Shown: positions 43,473 through 52,769, numbered from the stretch's first letter. The stretch: DNA of 64,000 nt from Arthrobacter globiformis (GCF_030818015.1 NZ_JAUSZX010000001.1:682001-746000), one strand, 5' to 3'. The notes: a model not told the origin generated them from the letters alone. Translations and numbers: made by a program.

Positions 43473-46037
43473 TCAAGGCCGCGGGGATTCCATCACTACC
43501 TCCGCCGGTTCCTTGTCCAGCCGCCAGCCGCGCCACACCGGGTGGCGGAGCTTGCCGCTCCCGGTCCACTCACCGAAGGTCACCTCACCCACCAGGGCGG
43601 GGTTCACCCAGCGCGCGTCCGCCGCGTCCGCCGAGGGAACGTCATCGAACGGCGACGTCTTCTGCGCCATCCCCTCCATCTTTTTCCGCAGTTCCTCCAG
43701 TTCACGCATGCTGAAGCCGCTTCCCACGCGGCCTACATACCGCAGCGCCTTGCCCTCTGGAATGCCTACCAGGAGGGAGCCCACGGTGTTGGACCTGTCG
43801 CCCCTGCCGGGACGCCAGCCGCCCACCACCACTTCCTGGGTCTTCTCGATCTTGAGCTTGATCCAAGTGTGGGTCCGCTGCCCGCTCACGTAGCGGCTGT
43901 CCGCCCGCTTGGCCATCACGCCTTCCAGGCCCAGCTCGCGGGCGCTTTGCAGAATGTGTTCCACCCTGTCGTCCAGGGTCTCCGACAGTTCCACCGGGCA
44001 CTCGCCGGCCTCGAAGAAGTCAGTGAGGCGTTCCCGCCGTTTCCGAAGGGAAACCCTGCGCAGGTCGTCGCCGCCGTCGGCCAGCAGGTCAAAGAGCATC
44101 ATCCGGACCGGGATGGCAGCCCGGGCCCGTTTCACGTCGCCCGGCCTGGTCAGCTTCATCCGTCCCTGCAGGAGCCCGAAGTCGGGTCTGCCGGAAGGCC
44201 CGACGGCGATAATCTCGCCGTCCGCGATGAAGTCCTGCGGTGGCCAGCAGTTCCTGTCCGTGAATTCGGGATAGCTGGCCGACATGTCGTTGCCGTTGCG
44301 GCTCAGGAGCCTGATCCGGTCCCTATCCGCCACCACGAGCGCACGGATCCCGTCCCATTTGAGTTCGAAGATCCAGTCGCTGCCGTGCAGGTCCACCGTA
44401 GTGCCCGCCGAGGCGAGCATGGGGGCCGGGTCCTCCTGCAGTGAGTCCCTTCGGGGGGCTGCTGGCCTGGCAGTCGCCGTGCGGGCTCGGCTCGCCGGTT
44501 CCTTGGTGCTGGCCGGCTTTTTCCGGGTTCCCGGAACCCTGTCCATCAGATGGATGAGCCATTGTGACTCCTCGCCCTGGCCCTTTCCGGTATGGATCAG
44601 GGCGAACCTCTTGCTGCCGCCAAGCCCACCGCCCTCACGGCCTGTCAGCGTGGCAATTACTTCTTTGCCGTTGACCCATTTTTCGAGCTCATAGACGCCT
44701 TTGTCCCAGATGCTTACACGGCCCGCACCGTACTCGCCTTTGGGAATGTCGCCTTCAAAATCGGCATAGTCCATGGGGTGGTCTTCGGTCTGTACAGCCA
44801 GATGGTTTTTGTCCCCTGACTCCGGCACGCCCTTTGGCAGCGCCCAGGAGACAAGCACGCCCTCGTGCTCCAGCCGGAAGTCATAGTGGAGCCGGCTGGC
44901 GTGGTGTTCCTGGATGACGAAGATCTCCTTGTTCGCCTGTGCCGGTAGGCCGTTGGCTTTTGCCGCGCGGTGCTCTTCCGCGGTGAACGGCTCGGGCGTC
45001 TTGCCTTGGTCGCGCAGGGACCGGTACTTGTTCAGCCGGGGATCTGCGTGCCCGCCGCCGCGCGATCCGGCTGTTTTTGGAGGCTCGGGGGTTGCGTGGA
45101 TGGTGCCGGGGTGGACAGCGGCAGCGCGACCGGGACCAGGGTGGCCGGTGCCGCCACTGACCGGAGCGAAGGGGTCCTTGCCGGCTGCCACCCGGCGCAT
45201 GACCTCCTCATAGTCCAGGTGCTTGAGCGACGGCGAGGCCAACTCCCGCCAAGTCCGCGGAGCCGCCACGGTGGGGTGCAGGCGCCCGCGCAGCGAATAC
45301 GGAACGATCGTGGTCTTCGCGGCATTGTTCTGGCTCCAGTCCACCAGGACCTTTCCCGTCCTGAGGGTCTTCTTCATGTCACTGACGGCCAGGTCCGGAT
45401 GGTCGGCCTCCAGCGCCCGGGCCAGTTCACGGGCGAAAGCTGACACCTCATCCGAGGTCTGCGTGCCGTTCAGGACCGCGTACAGGTGGATCCCCTTGCT
45501 GCCGCTGGTGACCGGAACCGGCTCGAGCCCCACGTCCTGCAGGATGGTCCGGGCCAGTTTGGCCACTTCCACGCATTCGGGCAGTCCCGCGCCCTCACCG
45601 GGATCGAGGTCCAGGACCAGCCGGTCGGGAGGCAGGGCGCTGCCGTGGGAGTCCACCGTCCACTGCGGCACGTGGATCTCCAGCGAGGCGATCTGCGCCA
45701 GCCAGGTGAGGGTGGCCGGATCATTGACCAGCGGATAGTAGACGGTGTTGGTCTTGTGGGTGATGGCGGCCCGGGGCACCCAGCCAGGGGCCGACTCGTC
45801 CAGGTTCTTCTGGAAAAACATCTCGCCGGGCTGGGCTTCGGTTCCTACCCCGTGAACCCACCTCTTGCGGGTTGCCGGGCGGTTTCTGGCGGCGGGGATC
45901 AGCACCGGTGCCACAGCGGCGTAATAGGCGATGACGTCCGCCTTGGTGGTGCCGGTGGCGGGATACATCACTTTGTCGAGGTTGGTCAGGGTCAGTTCGC
46001 GGCCGCCGACCCGCACGCGTTCCTTACCGCCGGCCAT
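43473..46037 (-). CDS. ligD: Multifunctional ATP-dependent DNA ligase LigD
   Basis: 854-aa non-homologous end-joining enzyme with domain order polymerase-phosphoesterase-ligase, as in mycobacteria. The polymerase domain (about 1-290) has catalytic DLDPG (Asp143/Asp145). The 3'-phosphoesterase (about 335-495) shows the H-x(n)-H-x-D-x-R pattern in EHHASRLHYDFRLEHEG. The ligase domain (about 535-850) has the adenylated lysine in FELKWDG (Lys560), followed by the OB fold. It fills gaps, trims 3' ends and seals breaks bridged by Ku. The Ku gene starts divergently about 40 bases away. A Pro/Ala/Arg linker (about 505-535) separates phosphoesterase and ligase. Confidence 0.96.
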   Translation of the reverse strand: MAGGKERVRVGGRELTLTNLDKVMYPATGTTKADVIAYYAAVAPVLIPAARNRPATRKRWVHGVGTEAQPGEMFFQKNLDESAPGWVPRAAITHKTNTVYYPLVNDPATLTWLAQIASLEIHVPQWTVDSHGSALPPDRLVLDLDPGEGAGLPECVEVAKLARTILQDVGLEPVPVTSGSKGIHLYAVLNGTQTSDEVSAFARELARALEADHPDLAVSDMKKTLRTGKVLVDWSQNNAAKTTIVPYSLRGRLHPTVAAPRTWRELASPSLKHLDYEEVMRRVAAGKDPFAPVSGGTGHPGPGRAAAVHPGTIHATPEPPKTAGSRGGGHADPRLNKYRSLRDQGKTPEPFTAEEHRAAKANGLPAQANKEIFVIQEHHASRLHYDFRLEHEGVLVSWALPKGVPESGDKNHLAVQTEDHPMDYADFEGDIPKGEYGAGRVSIWDKGVYELEKWVNGKEVIATLTGREGGGLGGSKRFALIHTGKGQGEESQWLIHLMDRVPGTRKKPASTKEPASRARTATARPAAPRRDSLQEDPAPMLASAGTTVDLHGSDWIFELKWDGIRALVVADRDRIRLLSRNGNDMSASYPEFTDRNCWPPQDFIADGEIIAVGPSGRPDFGLLQGRMKLTRPGDVKRARAAIPVRMMLFDLLADGGDDLRRVSLRKRRERLTDFFEAGECPVELSETLDDRVEHILQSARELGLEGVMAKRADSRYVSGQRTHTWIKLKIEKTQEVVVGGWRPGRGDRSNTVGSLLVGIPEGKALRYVGRVGSGFSMRELEELRKKMEGMAQKTSPFDDVPSADAADARWVNPALVGEVTFGEWTGSGKLRHPVWRGWRLDKEPAEVVMESPRP

Positions 46038-46077
46038 GGGGCTTCACCTCCGGCGTTGTGTGCTGTTGACTTGTCCC

Positions 46078-47232
46078 ATGAGAGCCATCTGGAAAGGCGC
46101 CATCGCGTTCGGGCTGGTCAATGTCCCGGTGAAGGTCTACAGCGCCACCGAGGACCACGACATCAGCCTCCATCAGGTGCACAACGCCGACGGCGGCCGT
46201 ATCCGCTACCAGCGCCGCTGTGAGGTCTGCAGCGAAATCGTCGACTACTCCGACATCGAGAAGGCCTACGAGGACGACGGCCGGACAGTGATCCTCACAA
46301 AGGAGGAGCTCAAGTCCATTCCCGCGGAGAACAGCCACGAAATCGAAGTGGTGCAGTTCGTCCCCTCCGAACAGCTCGACCCCATCATGTTCGAGAAGAG
46401 CTATTACCTGGAGCCGGATTCCAAGTCGCCCAAGGCCTACATGCTGCTGCGCAGGGCTCTGGAGGACACCGAGCGCGTGGCCGTGGTGCAGTTCGCGCTG
46501 CGGGACAAGACCCGGCTGGGTGCTTTGCGGATCCGGGACGACGTCCTGATGCTGCAGGCGCTGCTGTGGGCGGATGAAGTCCGGGAAGCCTCGTTCCCTG
46601 CCCTGGACACGTCCATTCGCATCTCCGCGCAGGAACGGGAGATGTCCGCTGCGCTGGTGGAGTCCATGGCCTCCGACTTCGAGCCCGAGCAGTTCACGGA
46701 CGACTACCAGGCGCAGCTCCGGCAGCTTATCGAGGCAAAGCTGGAAAAGGGCGACGCGCTGGACACGGAAGAGACATTCGGTGCCGAGGCCGAGGGTGGC
46801 AACGGAGAAGTGATCGACCTGATGGAGGCCCTGAGGCGCAGCCTCGACAAGAAGCGCGGGGGAGGGGCGGCCGCACAGGAGCCGTCTGAAGATGAGTCGT
46901 CCGGGGACGAGCCGTCCGGACCCGCCAAGCGCGGCGGCCGCAGCACCAGCAGGAGCCGGAGCAGCACCGCCAAAAAGGACGCCGAAGATTCCGACGCCGA
47001 AACTGCCAAGAGCGGTACTGCCAGGACCCGTAGCAAGGCTGCGGGCGCCGCTAAGACGAGTACCGCTTCTAAGACCGGTACTACTGCCAAAACCAGCACT
47101 GCGTCGAAAACCAGCACGGCGTCGACGGCAAGCACCGCCTCCAAGACCGGCACCGGTTCCAAAACCGGCGCTGCCTCGAAGACCAGTCCTGCTGCCAAGT
47201 CCACGGCGAAGACCGCGCGGAAGGGCGCCTGA
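46078..47232 (+). CDS. ku: Ku DNA end-binding protein with Lys/Ala/Thr-rich tail
   Basis: 384-aa bacterial Ku homologue; the homodimer rings DNA ends and recruits LigD. The core starts MRAIWKGAIAFGLVNVPVKVY, contains HQVHNADGGRIRYQRRCEVC and ends near residue 260 (DLMEALRRSLDKK). About 110 residues follow: first acidic (EPSEDESSGDEPSG), then a repetitive Lys/Thr/Ser/Ala tail like eukaryotic linker histones. Such tails in actinobacterial Ku add DNA-binding capacity. The start 46078 is the first Met that aligns with Ku; an upstream frame extension to 45931 lies inside ligD. Confidence 0.95.
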   Translation: MRAIWKGAIAFGLVNVPVKVYSATEDHDISLHQVHNADGGRIRYQRRCEVCSEIVDYSDIEKAYEDDGRTVILTKEELKSIPAENSHEIEVVQFVPSEQLDPIMFEKSYYLEPDSKSPKAYMLLRRALEDTERVAVVQFALRDKTRLGALRIRDDVLMLQALLWADEVREASFPALDTSIRISAQEREMSAALVESMASDFEPEQFTDDYQAQLRQLIEAKLEKGDALDTEETFGAEAEGGNGEVIDLMEALRRSLDKKRGGGAAAQEPSEDESSGDEPSGPAKRGGRSTSRSRSSTAKKDAEDSDAETAKSGTARTRSKAAGAAKTSTASKTGTTAKTSTASKTSTASTASTASKTGTGSKTGAASKTSPAAKSTAKTARKGA

Positions 47233-47272
47233 AAGGGCGGGCGCCCCGTGGCGCGGCTGCACGTGCACCCGC

Positions 47273-47539
47273 TTAGGAATTCCTGAGCGCGGAGATGAGG
47301 TCGCTCTTTTTCTTGCCTGAATACCCCTTGAGGCCGATTTCCTTGGCTTTGGCCTTGAGCTGATCCACGGTCCAGTCCTCATAGTCGCCGGACTTGCCGC
47401 CCTTGCGGCCCACCTCGGAGCGACCCTTCTTGGCTGCCGCATTCGAGACGCGGGCCGCCTTCTGCTTCGAGGCCCCCTCGTCGCGGAGTTTTTCGTAGAG
47501 CCCGGGATCTTTTACGCTGGGGTTCTTCTTCTCTGGCAT
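47273..47539 (-). CDS. Small DUF7218 / Rho-N-domain-like protein
   Basis: 88 aa, strongly basic. The first half ([40 protein letters not shown]) is the widespread plasmid-stabilisation-like DUF7218 pattern. The second half ([32 protein letters not shown]) is a Rho-N/SAP-type helix-extended-helix, which usually binds nucleic acid. GGAGG precedes the start. It is tail-to-tail with ku, 40 bases apart; a link with DNA repair is possible but unproven. Confidence 0.85.
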   Translation of the reverse strand: MPEKKNPSVKDPGLYEKLRDEGASKQKAARVSNAAAKKGRSEVGRKGGKSGDYEDWTVDQLKAKAKEIGLKGYSGKKKSDLISALRNS

Positions 47540-47592
47540 GGCTACCTCCGTGATGGAACGATCGGCCGTAAGGACACGATCGGTGGATCAAG

Positions 47593-48072
47593 TCAGTGGG
47601 CTCCCGGAGGATCTACTTCGCCCCGGTCCACCGCGGCGCGCCAGGCGCCCGTCTCGATGCCCCTGGATTCGATGAACTCCTTGAACCGCACGAGGTCGGA
47701 GGACACCTGCTGCTCATCAACGTGGGCGGCGGCTCCGGCTCTCTCCAGCAGGCTCTCCGGCTCCCACTCGAGTTCCACGTTCACGCGGCAGAGGTCCTGG
47801 CCCAGGTCCTCGAACGTGACTCTGCCGGCGTTGCGGGGCTTGTCCTTGCTGACCCAGGCGATGCACCGGTCCGGCGTCTGCTCTAGGATCTGCGCATCGT
47901 ATTCACGTTTGACACCCGCCACGCTGGTGCGGAAATGGAGGGAGGTTTCGTCGATCTGCTCCACGGACTCGATGCCCTTCATGAAACGGGGAAACGACTC
48001 GAACTGTGTCCACTGGTTGTAGGCCGTGCTGACTGGTACCTCGACGTCCACGCTTTCCTGCAAGGTTTCCAC
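47593..48072 (-). CDS. SRPBCC-family (polyketide cyclase/START-like) protein
   Basis: 159 aa from GTG 48072, chosen because GGAGGA lies nine bases upstream; the frame stays open to 48162. The fold signature is VEVPVSTAYNQWTQFESFPRFMKGIESVEQ, followed by CIAWVSKDKPRNAGRVTFED and the C-terminal helix SSDLVRFKEFIESRG. Members bind hydrophobic ligands; no catalytic residues can be assigned. Same strand and upstream of the DUF7218 gene (53-base gap). Confidence 0.85.
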   Translation of the reverse strand: METLQESVDVEVPVSTAYNQWTQFESFPRFMKGIESVEQIDETSLHFRTSVAGVKREYDAQILEQTPDRCIAWVSKDKPRNAGRVTFEDLGQDLCRVNVELEWEPESLLERAGAAAHVDEQQVSSDLVRFKEFIESRGIETGAWRAAVDRGEVDPPGAH

Positions 48073-48260
48073 TTTGTCATCCTCCTCCAGCCCGGCAGTT
48101 CGGCCGGTCATTCGAATGGCTGGCCACAGTTCCAAGCTAGTGGGGCACAGAATCAAAAACAAGAAACTACTAAGGTTGCTTACTTGCGCGGAATAGCGCG
48201 CTGATCAGGTGTGATGCCCGCCACGGTCATGCGCCAACGGCAAACCATCCGGAAACGGCA

Positions 48261-48314
48261 ACGGCCGGCCTCCGCGGCAGTGCCCTAACGGGAGCTGCTG
48301 CGGAGGCCGGCCGT
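48261..48314. terminator. Hairpin terminator downstream of ptsH
   Basis: ACGGCCGGCCTCCGC (48261-48275) pairs perfectly with 48300-48314 around a 24-base loop that itself can fold. It ends 14 bases beyond the ptsH stop on the minus strand and probably terminates the fructose PTS transcript. Confidence 0.65.
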
Positions 48315-48328
48315 AAAGCGCGCGGTGC

Positions 48329-48607
48329 CTATTCGGCGTCGTGATCCGTTTCCAGGATCTGGACCAGGCGCTCGAGGGCGGCGTCGGCGCCATCACCATC
48401 GGCCCGCAGCACCACAACGTCGCCGTGGGATGCGCCAAGGCTCATGAGGGAAAGGATGCTGGCGGCGTCCAAGGCCTCGTCGGCAGGCTCCCCTTCGCGG
48501 GCGATGGTGATGTCGAGGTCAAACTCGCCCGCGGCTTCGGCGAAGATGGCGGCGGGACGGGCATGCAGGCCTACGCGGCTGGCGACTGTTGCGGTACGTT
48601 CGGACAT
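48329..48607 (-). CDS. ptsH: PTS phosphocarrier protein HPr
   Basis: 92-aa HPr that relays phosphate from enzyme I to sugar-specific EIIA domains. Active-site His15 lies in VGLHARPAAIF. The conserved Ser lies in DAASILSLMSLG (Ser50 by my count, equivalent to regulatory Ser46). Start ATG 48607 has AAGGAG upstream. It is 51 bases after the fruA stop on the same strand, probably the last gene of fruR-fruK-fruA-ptsH. Enzyme I is not in the window. Confidence 0.95.
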   Translation of the reverse strand: MSERTATVASRVGLHARPAAIFAEAAGEFDLDITIAREGEPADEALDAASILSLMSLGASHGDVVVLRADGDGADAALERLVQILETDHDAE

Positions 48608-48658
48608 TTCTGCTCCTTGCAATTGCAGTGTGGGTTGGAGTGCTGAAGGACAGCGGGA

Positions 48659-50716
48659 TCAGACAGTTACAGGGACGGTCTCCACCGTATCAACGGCCTT
48701 GCGGGCAGCCCAGCGTTTGAGGGCTACCACGATGAGCGCCGCCACCACGGTTCCGGCCAGGATGGACACGATGAACATCACCACGTTGCCGATGGCGAAG
48801 AACACGAAGATGCCGCCGTGGGGTGCCTGCGACGTGACGCCGAAGGCCATGGTGAGCGCGCCGGTGACAGCGCCGCCGACCATGCTGGCGGGGATGACGC
48901 GGAGGGGGTCTGCTGCCGCGAACGGAATGGCGCCCTCGGAGATGAAGGAGGCGCCGAGCAGCCAGGCAGCCTTGCCGTTTTCGCGCTCGGCCAGGCTGAA
49001 GAGCTTCTTGTCCAGGACGGTGGCCAGGGCCATTGCCAGCGGCGGCACCATGCCGGCGGCCATCACGGTGGCCATGATCTGCCAGGGTGCCTGGTTGGTG
49101 GCGCTGCCGGCGCCGAGGCCGGCTACGGCGAAGGCGTAGGCCACCTTGTTGACGGGGCCGCCGAGGTCGAAGCACATCATGAGGCCGAGGATGATGCCCA
49201 GGACGATGGCCGAAGCGCCGGACATGCCGGAGAGCCAACTGTTCAGTCCGACGGTGATGGCGGCAATCGGTCCGCCGAGGAACAGGAACATCGCGCCGGA
49301 GGCGACGATGGAGGCCAGCAACGGAATGATGACGACGGGCATCAGGCCACGGAGCCAGCGCGGCACTGACCATGTTCCGATCAGGTGGGCGATGTAGCCG
49401 GCGAGCAGGCCGCCGACGATGCCGCCGAGGAAGCCAGCGCCCATGAAGCCGGAGACGGCACCCGCAACGAAGCCCGGTGCAATACCCGGACGGTCGGCGA
49501 TTGCGTAGGCAATGTAGCCTGCGAGGGCGGGAACCAGGAACCCCATGGACAGGGCGCCGATCTTGAAAAAGACGGTTCCGAGGTACAAGGCGAGGTTGCC
49601 GTCCGGAAGGTTGACCAGGGAGTTGTTGGCCAGGATGTCATTGGCCTTGGTGCCCAGGGCGATGTCGAAACCGGCCAGCAGGAAGCCCAGCGCGATCAGC
49701 AGGCCGCCACCGGCCACGAACGGGATCATGTAGCTCACACCGGTGAGCAGTGCCTTCTTCAGCTTCTGGCCGATGTGCTCGCCCTTTTCGGCGGCTTCGC
49801 GCTCTGCCTGCTCCTCGGCGCCGAAGTGCGGAACACGGTGGGCGCGCGGGTTGTCCGCCGCGTCCAAGGCTTCCTGGACCATCTTGGCGGGCTCGTCGAT
49901 GCCGCGCTTGACCGGCGCGTTGATGACCGGCTTGCCGGCGAAGCGCTCCTTGCCGCGCACGTCCACGTCTACGGCGAAAATCACGGCGTCGGCAGCGGCG
50001 ATGACTGCCGGGTCCAGCGGCTTGGCGCCGGAGGAGCCCTGGGTTTCGACCTGCAGGTCAACGCCCACTTCCTTGGCGGCGGCCACGAGGGAGTCCGCGG
50101 CCATGTAGGTGTGCGCGATGCCGGTGGGGCAGGCCGTGACGGCGACGAGGCGCCTCGGTCCACCGGAAGCAGCGCCACCGGAAGCAGCGCCGGCAGTAGC
50201 AGCGCCGGCAGCAGCGGCGCCGGTAGCAGCCGGGGCCGCGGCTTCGGGTGCGGAAGCAGCCGGCTTGTCCGCCAGAGCGTTGTCCACGAGCTCCACGATT
50301 TCTTCCCGGGACGTGGCCGCGCGGAGCGCACCGGTGAAGTCCTTCTTAATGAGCGAGCGGGCGAGCTTGGACAGCAGCTTCAGGTGCTCCTGGTCGGCGC
50401 CGGCCGGTGCAGCGATGAAGAAGATGAGGTCGGCGGGGCCGTCCTTGGCGCCGAAGTCGACGGGCTGGGACAGGCGTGCCATGGCGAGGGTGGGTTCGGT
50501 CACGGCGGCCGAGCGGCAGTGCGGGATGGCGATGCCGCCGGGAACGCCGGTGGCGGTCTTCTGCTCGCGGGCGAAGGCATCGGTGAAGAGGCCTTCAACT
50601 TCGTTGGCACGTCCGTTGGCGGCAACACGACCGGCCAGGTGCCGGATCACATCCTCGGGCGAATTGCCCAGGTTCTGGTCAAGCTCGACCAGGTCCGCGG
50701 TGATGAGCTGAGTCAC
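48659..50716 (-). CDS. fruA: PTS fructose transporter, EIIABC
   Basis: 685-aa fused fructose permease that phosphorylates fructose to fructose-1-phosphate on import. The EIIA domain (about 1-150) has active His66 in GIAIPHCRS. An Ala/Gly-rich linker, encoded by short tandem repeats near 50160-50240, leads to EIIB (about 190-285) with the phospho-Cys in VTACPTGIAHTYMA. The EIIC membrane domain (about 320-670) follows. GTG start 50716 has GGAAGGA six bases upstream. Two bases separate it from the fruK stop. Confidence 0.96.
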   Translation of the reverse strand: MTQLITADLVELDQNLGNSPEDVIRHLAGRVAANGRANEVEGLFTDAFAREQKTATGVPGGIAIPHCRSAAVTEPTLAMARLSQPVDFGAKDGPADLIFFIAAPAGADQEHLKLLSKLARSLIKKDFTGALRAATSREEIVELVDNALADKPAASAPEAAAPAATGAAAAGAATAGAASGGAASGGPRRLVAVTACPTGIAHTYMAADSLVAAAKEVGVDLQVETQGSSGAKPLDPAVIAAADAVIFAVDVDVRGKERFAGKPVINAPVKRGIDEPAKMVQEALDAADNPRAHRVPHFGAEEQAEREAAEKGEHIGQKLKKALLTGVSYMIPFVAGGGLLIALGFLLAGFDIALGTKANDILANNSLVNLPDGNLALYLGTVFFKIGALSMGFLVPALAGYIAYAIADRPGIAPGFVAGAVSGFMGAGFLGGIVGGLLAGYIAHLIGTWSVPRWLRGLMPVVIIPLLASIVASGAMFLFLGGPIAAITVGLNSWLSGMSGASAIVLGIILGLMMCFDLGGPVNKVAYAFAVAGLGAGSATNQAPWQIMATVMAAGMVPPLAMALATVLDKKLFSLAERENGKAAWLLGASFISEGAIPFAAADPLRVIPASMVGGAVTGALTMAFGVTSQAPHGGIFVFFAIGNVVMFIVSILAGTVVAALIVVALKRWAARKAVDTVETVPVTV

Positions 50717-50718
50717 TG

Positions 50719-51717
50719 TCAATCCTTCCGGAGGGCCGTGATGGTTACGGCGTCGGGGGTTGTTTGGTGGACTGCCGGGACGGTGGAGCCCGGCAGGGAA
50801 GCGGCGGCGGCGCCATGCGCCACAGCCTGGCGGAGGCAGTCAGCCGGGGCGGCGCCCCGGCTGGCGGCCAGCAGATAGCCGGCCAGCGACGAGTCACCGG
50901 CGCCGACCGTACTGACTGCGGTGACCGGCGGGTGCGTGGCCAGCCACGCGCCGTCGGCCGTCACAAGGACAGCGCCCTTTGAACCGAGCGTTGCCAACAC
51001 GGCCCCCACACCGGAACGCACGACGGCGGCAGCTGCCGCCGCGGCAGCATACGGATCCGCTTCGAGTTCCTCAGCCGTGCTTGCCAAGGAAAATCCTGCT
51101 GCTGCGGCCAGTTCGGCCAGCTCCTCGGCATTGGGTTTGAGCAGGTCCGGTTTTCCGGACGCCGCTTCTGTTGCGTCGCTGGCGACGGCCGCTGCCAGCG
51201 GAGCGCCAGAGGAGTCGACGGCAATCATTGGAACGCCGGCCCCGGCGTCGGCATTGCGCAGCCGCCGGGTGACCGTGGCATAGAAATCAGCCGGGACGCC
51301 GGGCGGAAGCGAACCCGCCAGGACCACCCAGCTGGCTCCGCGTGAACGTTCCAGGAGCAGGCTGATCAGCGCCTCCTGGGCGTCCTCGGCGAGGACCGGG
51401 CCGGGTTCGTTGATCTTGGTGGTCACACCGCCCGGCTCCGTCAACGCCACGTTGGTGCGCAACGGTTCGTGGATAGCCAGCGACGCGAAGGGCACACCCT
51501 CCTCCCGCAGGCCGGCAAGCACGGGATCGGATTCCGCGCCGGGCAGCACCGCAAGTGTCTCGAGACCGGAGGTTACGAGGGCGCGGGAAACATTAACTCC
51601 CTTGCCGCCAGATTCTTGGCGGACGGAAACTGCGCGCTGCACTTCGCCCCGCTCGAGGGGGCCAGGCAGTGCAACCGTCCGGTCCAGGCTGGGGTTGGCT
51701 GTGAGGGTGACAATCAT
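50719..51717 (-). CDS. fruK: 1-phosphofructokinase
   Basis: 332-aa PfkB-family kinase converting fructose-1-phosphate to fructose-1,6-bisphosphate. N-terminal MIVTLTANPSLDRTV, signature 1 SGGKGVNVSRAL, and signature 2 STVGAGDSSLAGYL with the catalytic Asp identify the tagatose-6-P/1-phosphofructokinase branch. ATG overlaps the fruR stop by 4 bases, and fruA follows after 2 bases, so the three are tightly coupled. Confidence 0.96.
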   Translation of the reverse strand: MIVTLTANPSLDRTVALPGPLERGEVQRAVSVRQESGGKGVNVSRALVTSGLETLAVLPGAESDPVLAGLREEGVPFASLAIHEPLRTNVALTEPGGVTTKINEPGPVLAEDAQEALISLLLERSRGASWVVLAGSLPPGVPADFYATVTRRLRNADAGAGVPMIAVDSSGAPLAAAVASDATEAASGKPDLLKPNAEELAELAAAAGFSLASTAEELEADPYAAAAAAAAVVRSGVGAVLATLGSKGAVLVTADGAWLATHPPVTAVSTVGAGDSSLAGYLLAASRGAAPADCLRQAVAHGAAAASLPGSTVPAVHQTTPDAVTITALRKD

Positions 51718-52520
51718 GCGACTACCACCTCCACACCGGCGTCGGCGAGGGCCGCGGCCAGTTCGGAGCCGGGTTTGCGGTCAGTGATCACGGTATCCAG
51801 ATCTTTCAACGAGGCGAACTGGACGAGCGTTTCCGCTTCCAGCTTGGACGAATCGGCCAGGACCACAATGCGGCGGGCCGAGTGTACGAAGGCAGCCTTG
51901 ACTGCGGCTTCTTCAGGGTCTGGTGTGCTGAGGCCAAAGCTTGCATGGATGCCGTTGGTCCCCACAAAAGCGATGTCCGGACGCAGCTTGCCGGCGGCTT
52001 CCACCGTGCCCTGGCCCACCGCGGCCTGCGTGAGTCCGCGGACCCGGCCGCCGAGAATCTGCAGGGCGATGCCGGGTGTACTTGCGAGCTTGGCAGCTAT
52101 GGGAACGGCATGGGTGATGACAAGGAGTTCCTGGGCCGGATCGGCCGGTTTGGATGGGGATGCGGCACCACGGCGGGCGAGGAGGTCGGCCAGGACTTCG
52201 GTGGTGGAGCCGGCGTCGAGGAGGATGCTGCTGGAGGGGCCCTTCGGAAGGAAATCAAGAGCGGCTTCGGCGATGCGGAGCTTCTGTGCCTGCCGCTGTA
52301 TGGTCCGCTCGAGGATGCTCTCCTCCGTGGTGCTGAAGCGGTCTGCGGAAACGGCCCCGCCATGCACACGGCGCACCGTGCCGGCTGATTCCAGGGCGGC
52401 GAGGTCCCGGCGGACGGTTTCGGTGGTGATGCGGAAGCGTTCAGCGAGGTCGGTCACGCTGGCGCGGCCGCTGGCTGCTACGAGCCCGGCGATCTGCTGC
52501 TGACGCTCCTCGGCAAACAC
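51714..52520 (-). CDS. fruR: DeoR/GlpR-family fructose operon regulator
   Basis: 268-aa regulator. The DeoR helix-turn-helix (about 1-55) reads RQQQIAGLVAASGRASVTDLAERF then TTETVRRDLAALESAG, followed by the conserved RVHGGAV. The sugar-phosphate-sensing domain contains ILLDAGSTTEVLADLL, DIAFVGTNGI and VVLADSSKLE. It is encoded first in the operon it likely controls; fructose-1-phosphate is the usual effector. Start GTG 52520 has GGAGG only about four bases upstream, so it is the least certain start of the operon. Direct repeats upstream (52553-52577) are its probable sites. Confidence 0.92.
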   Translation of the reverse strand: MFAEERQQQIAGLVAASGRASVTDLAERFRITTETVRRDLAALESAGTVRRVHGGAVSADRFSTTEESILERTIQRQAQKLRIAEAALDFLPKGPSSSILLDAGSTTEVLADLLARRGAASPSKPADPAQELLVITHAVPIAAKLASTPGIALQILGGRVRGLTQAAVGQGTVEAAGKLRPDIAFVGTNGIHASFGLSTPDPEEAAVKAAFVHSARRIVVLADSSKLEAETLVQFASLKDLDTVITDRKPGSELAAALADAGVEVVVA

Positions 52521-52552
52521 ATACCCTCCATTGCGTACTGACTGCGTTGCAG

Positions 52553-52577
52553 TTTCCTGCAGTGCGTCTTTCCTGCA
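52553..52577 (-). promoter_or_regulatory. Direct repeats, probable FruR sites
   Basis: TTTCCTGCA occurs at 52553-52561 and 52569-52577 (16-base period; TGCAGGAAA on the transcribed sense strand), between a putative promoter and fruR. Direct repeats are typical of DeoR-family operators. Confidence 0.45.
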
Positions 52578-52641
52578 CCTGTCGTATCCCTCGATCCGTA
52601 ACTTCGGTCAGTGACCGCTGTCACAAATCTGCAAGTACTTG

Positions 52642-52671
52642 ACTTTATCTTCGTTCTTGTTGGTTTGTCAA
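52642..52671 (-). promoter_or_regulatory. Putative fru operon promoter
   Basis: Minus-strand TTGACA (52666-52671), 18 bases, TAAAGT (52642-52647). The -35 is consensus and the -10 matches 4 of 6. The region is AT-rich for this genome. Confidence 0.5.
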
Positions 52672-52769
52672 CGAAAAACCACAGAAAACCAAAAAGCCGG
52701 ACCCGACCAAGGATGGTCCGGTCCGGCGCTGCCTCGTGGTTCACCGCTGCCGCTTGCTTCCGCGGCGCT

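Noticed and set aside
46024..47442. 472-codon frame antisense to ku
   Set aside because: Low-complexity mirror of the Ku tail; the Ku core motifs are on the plus strand.
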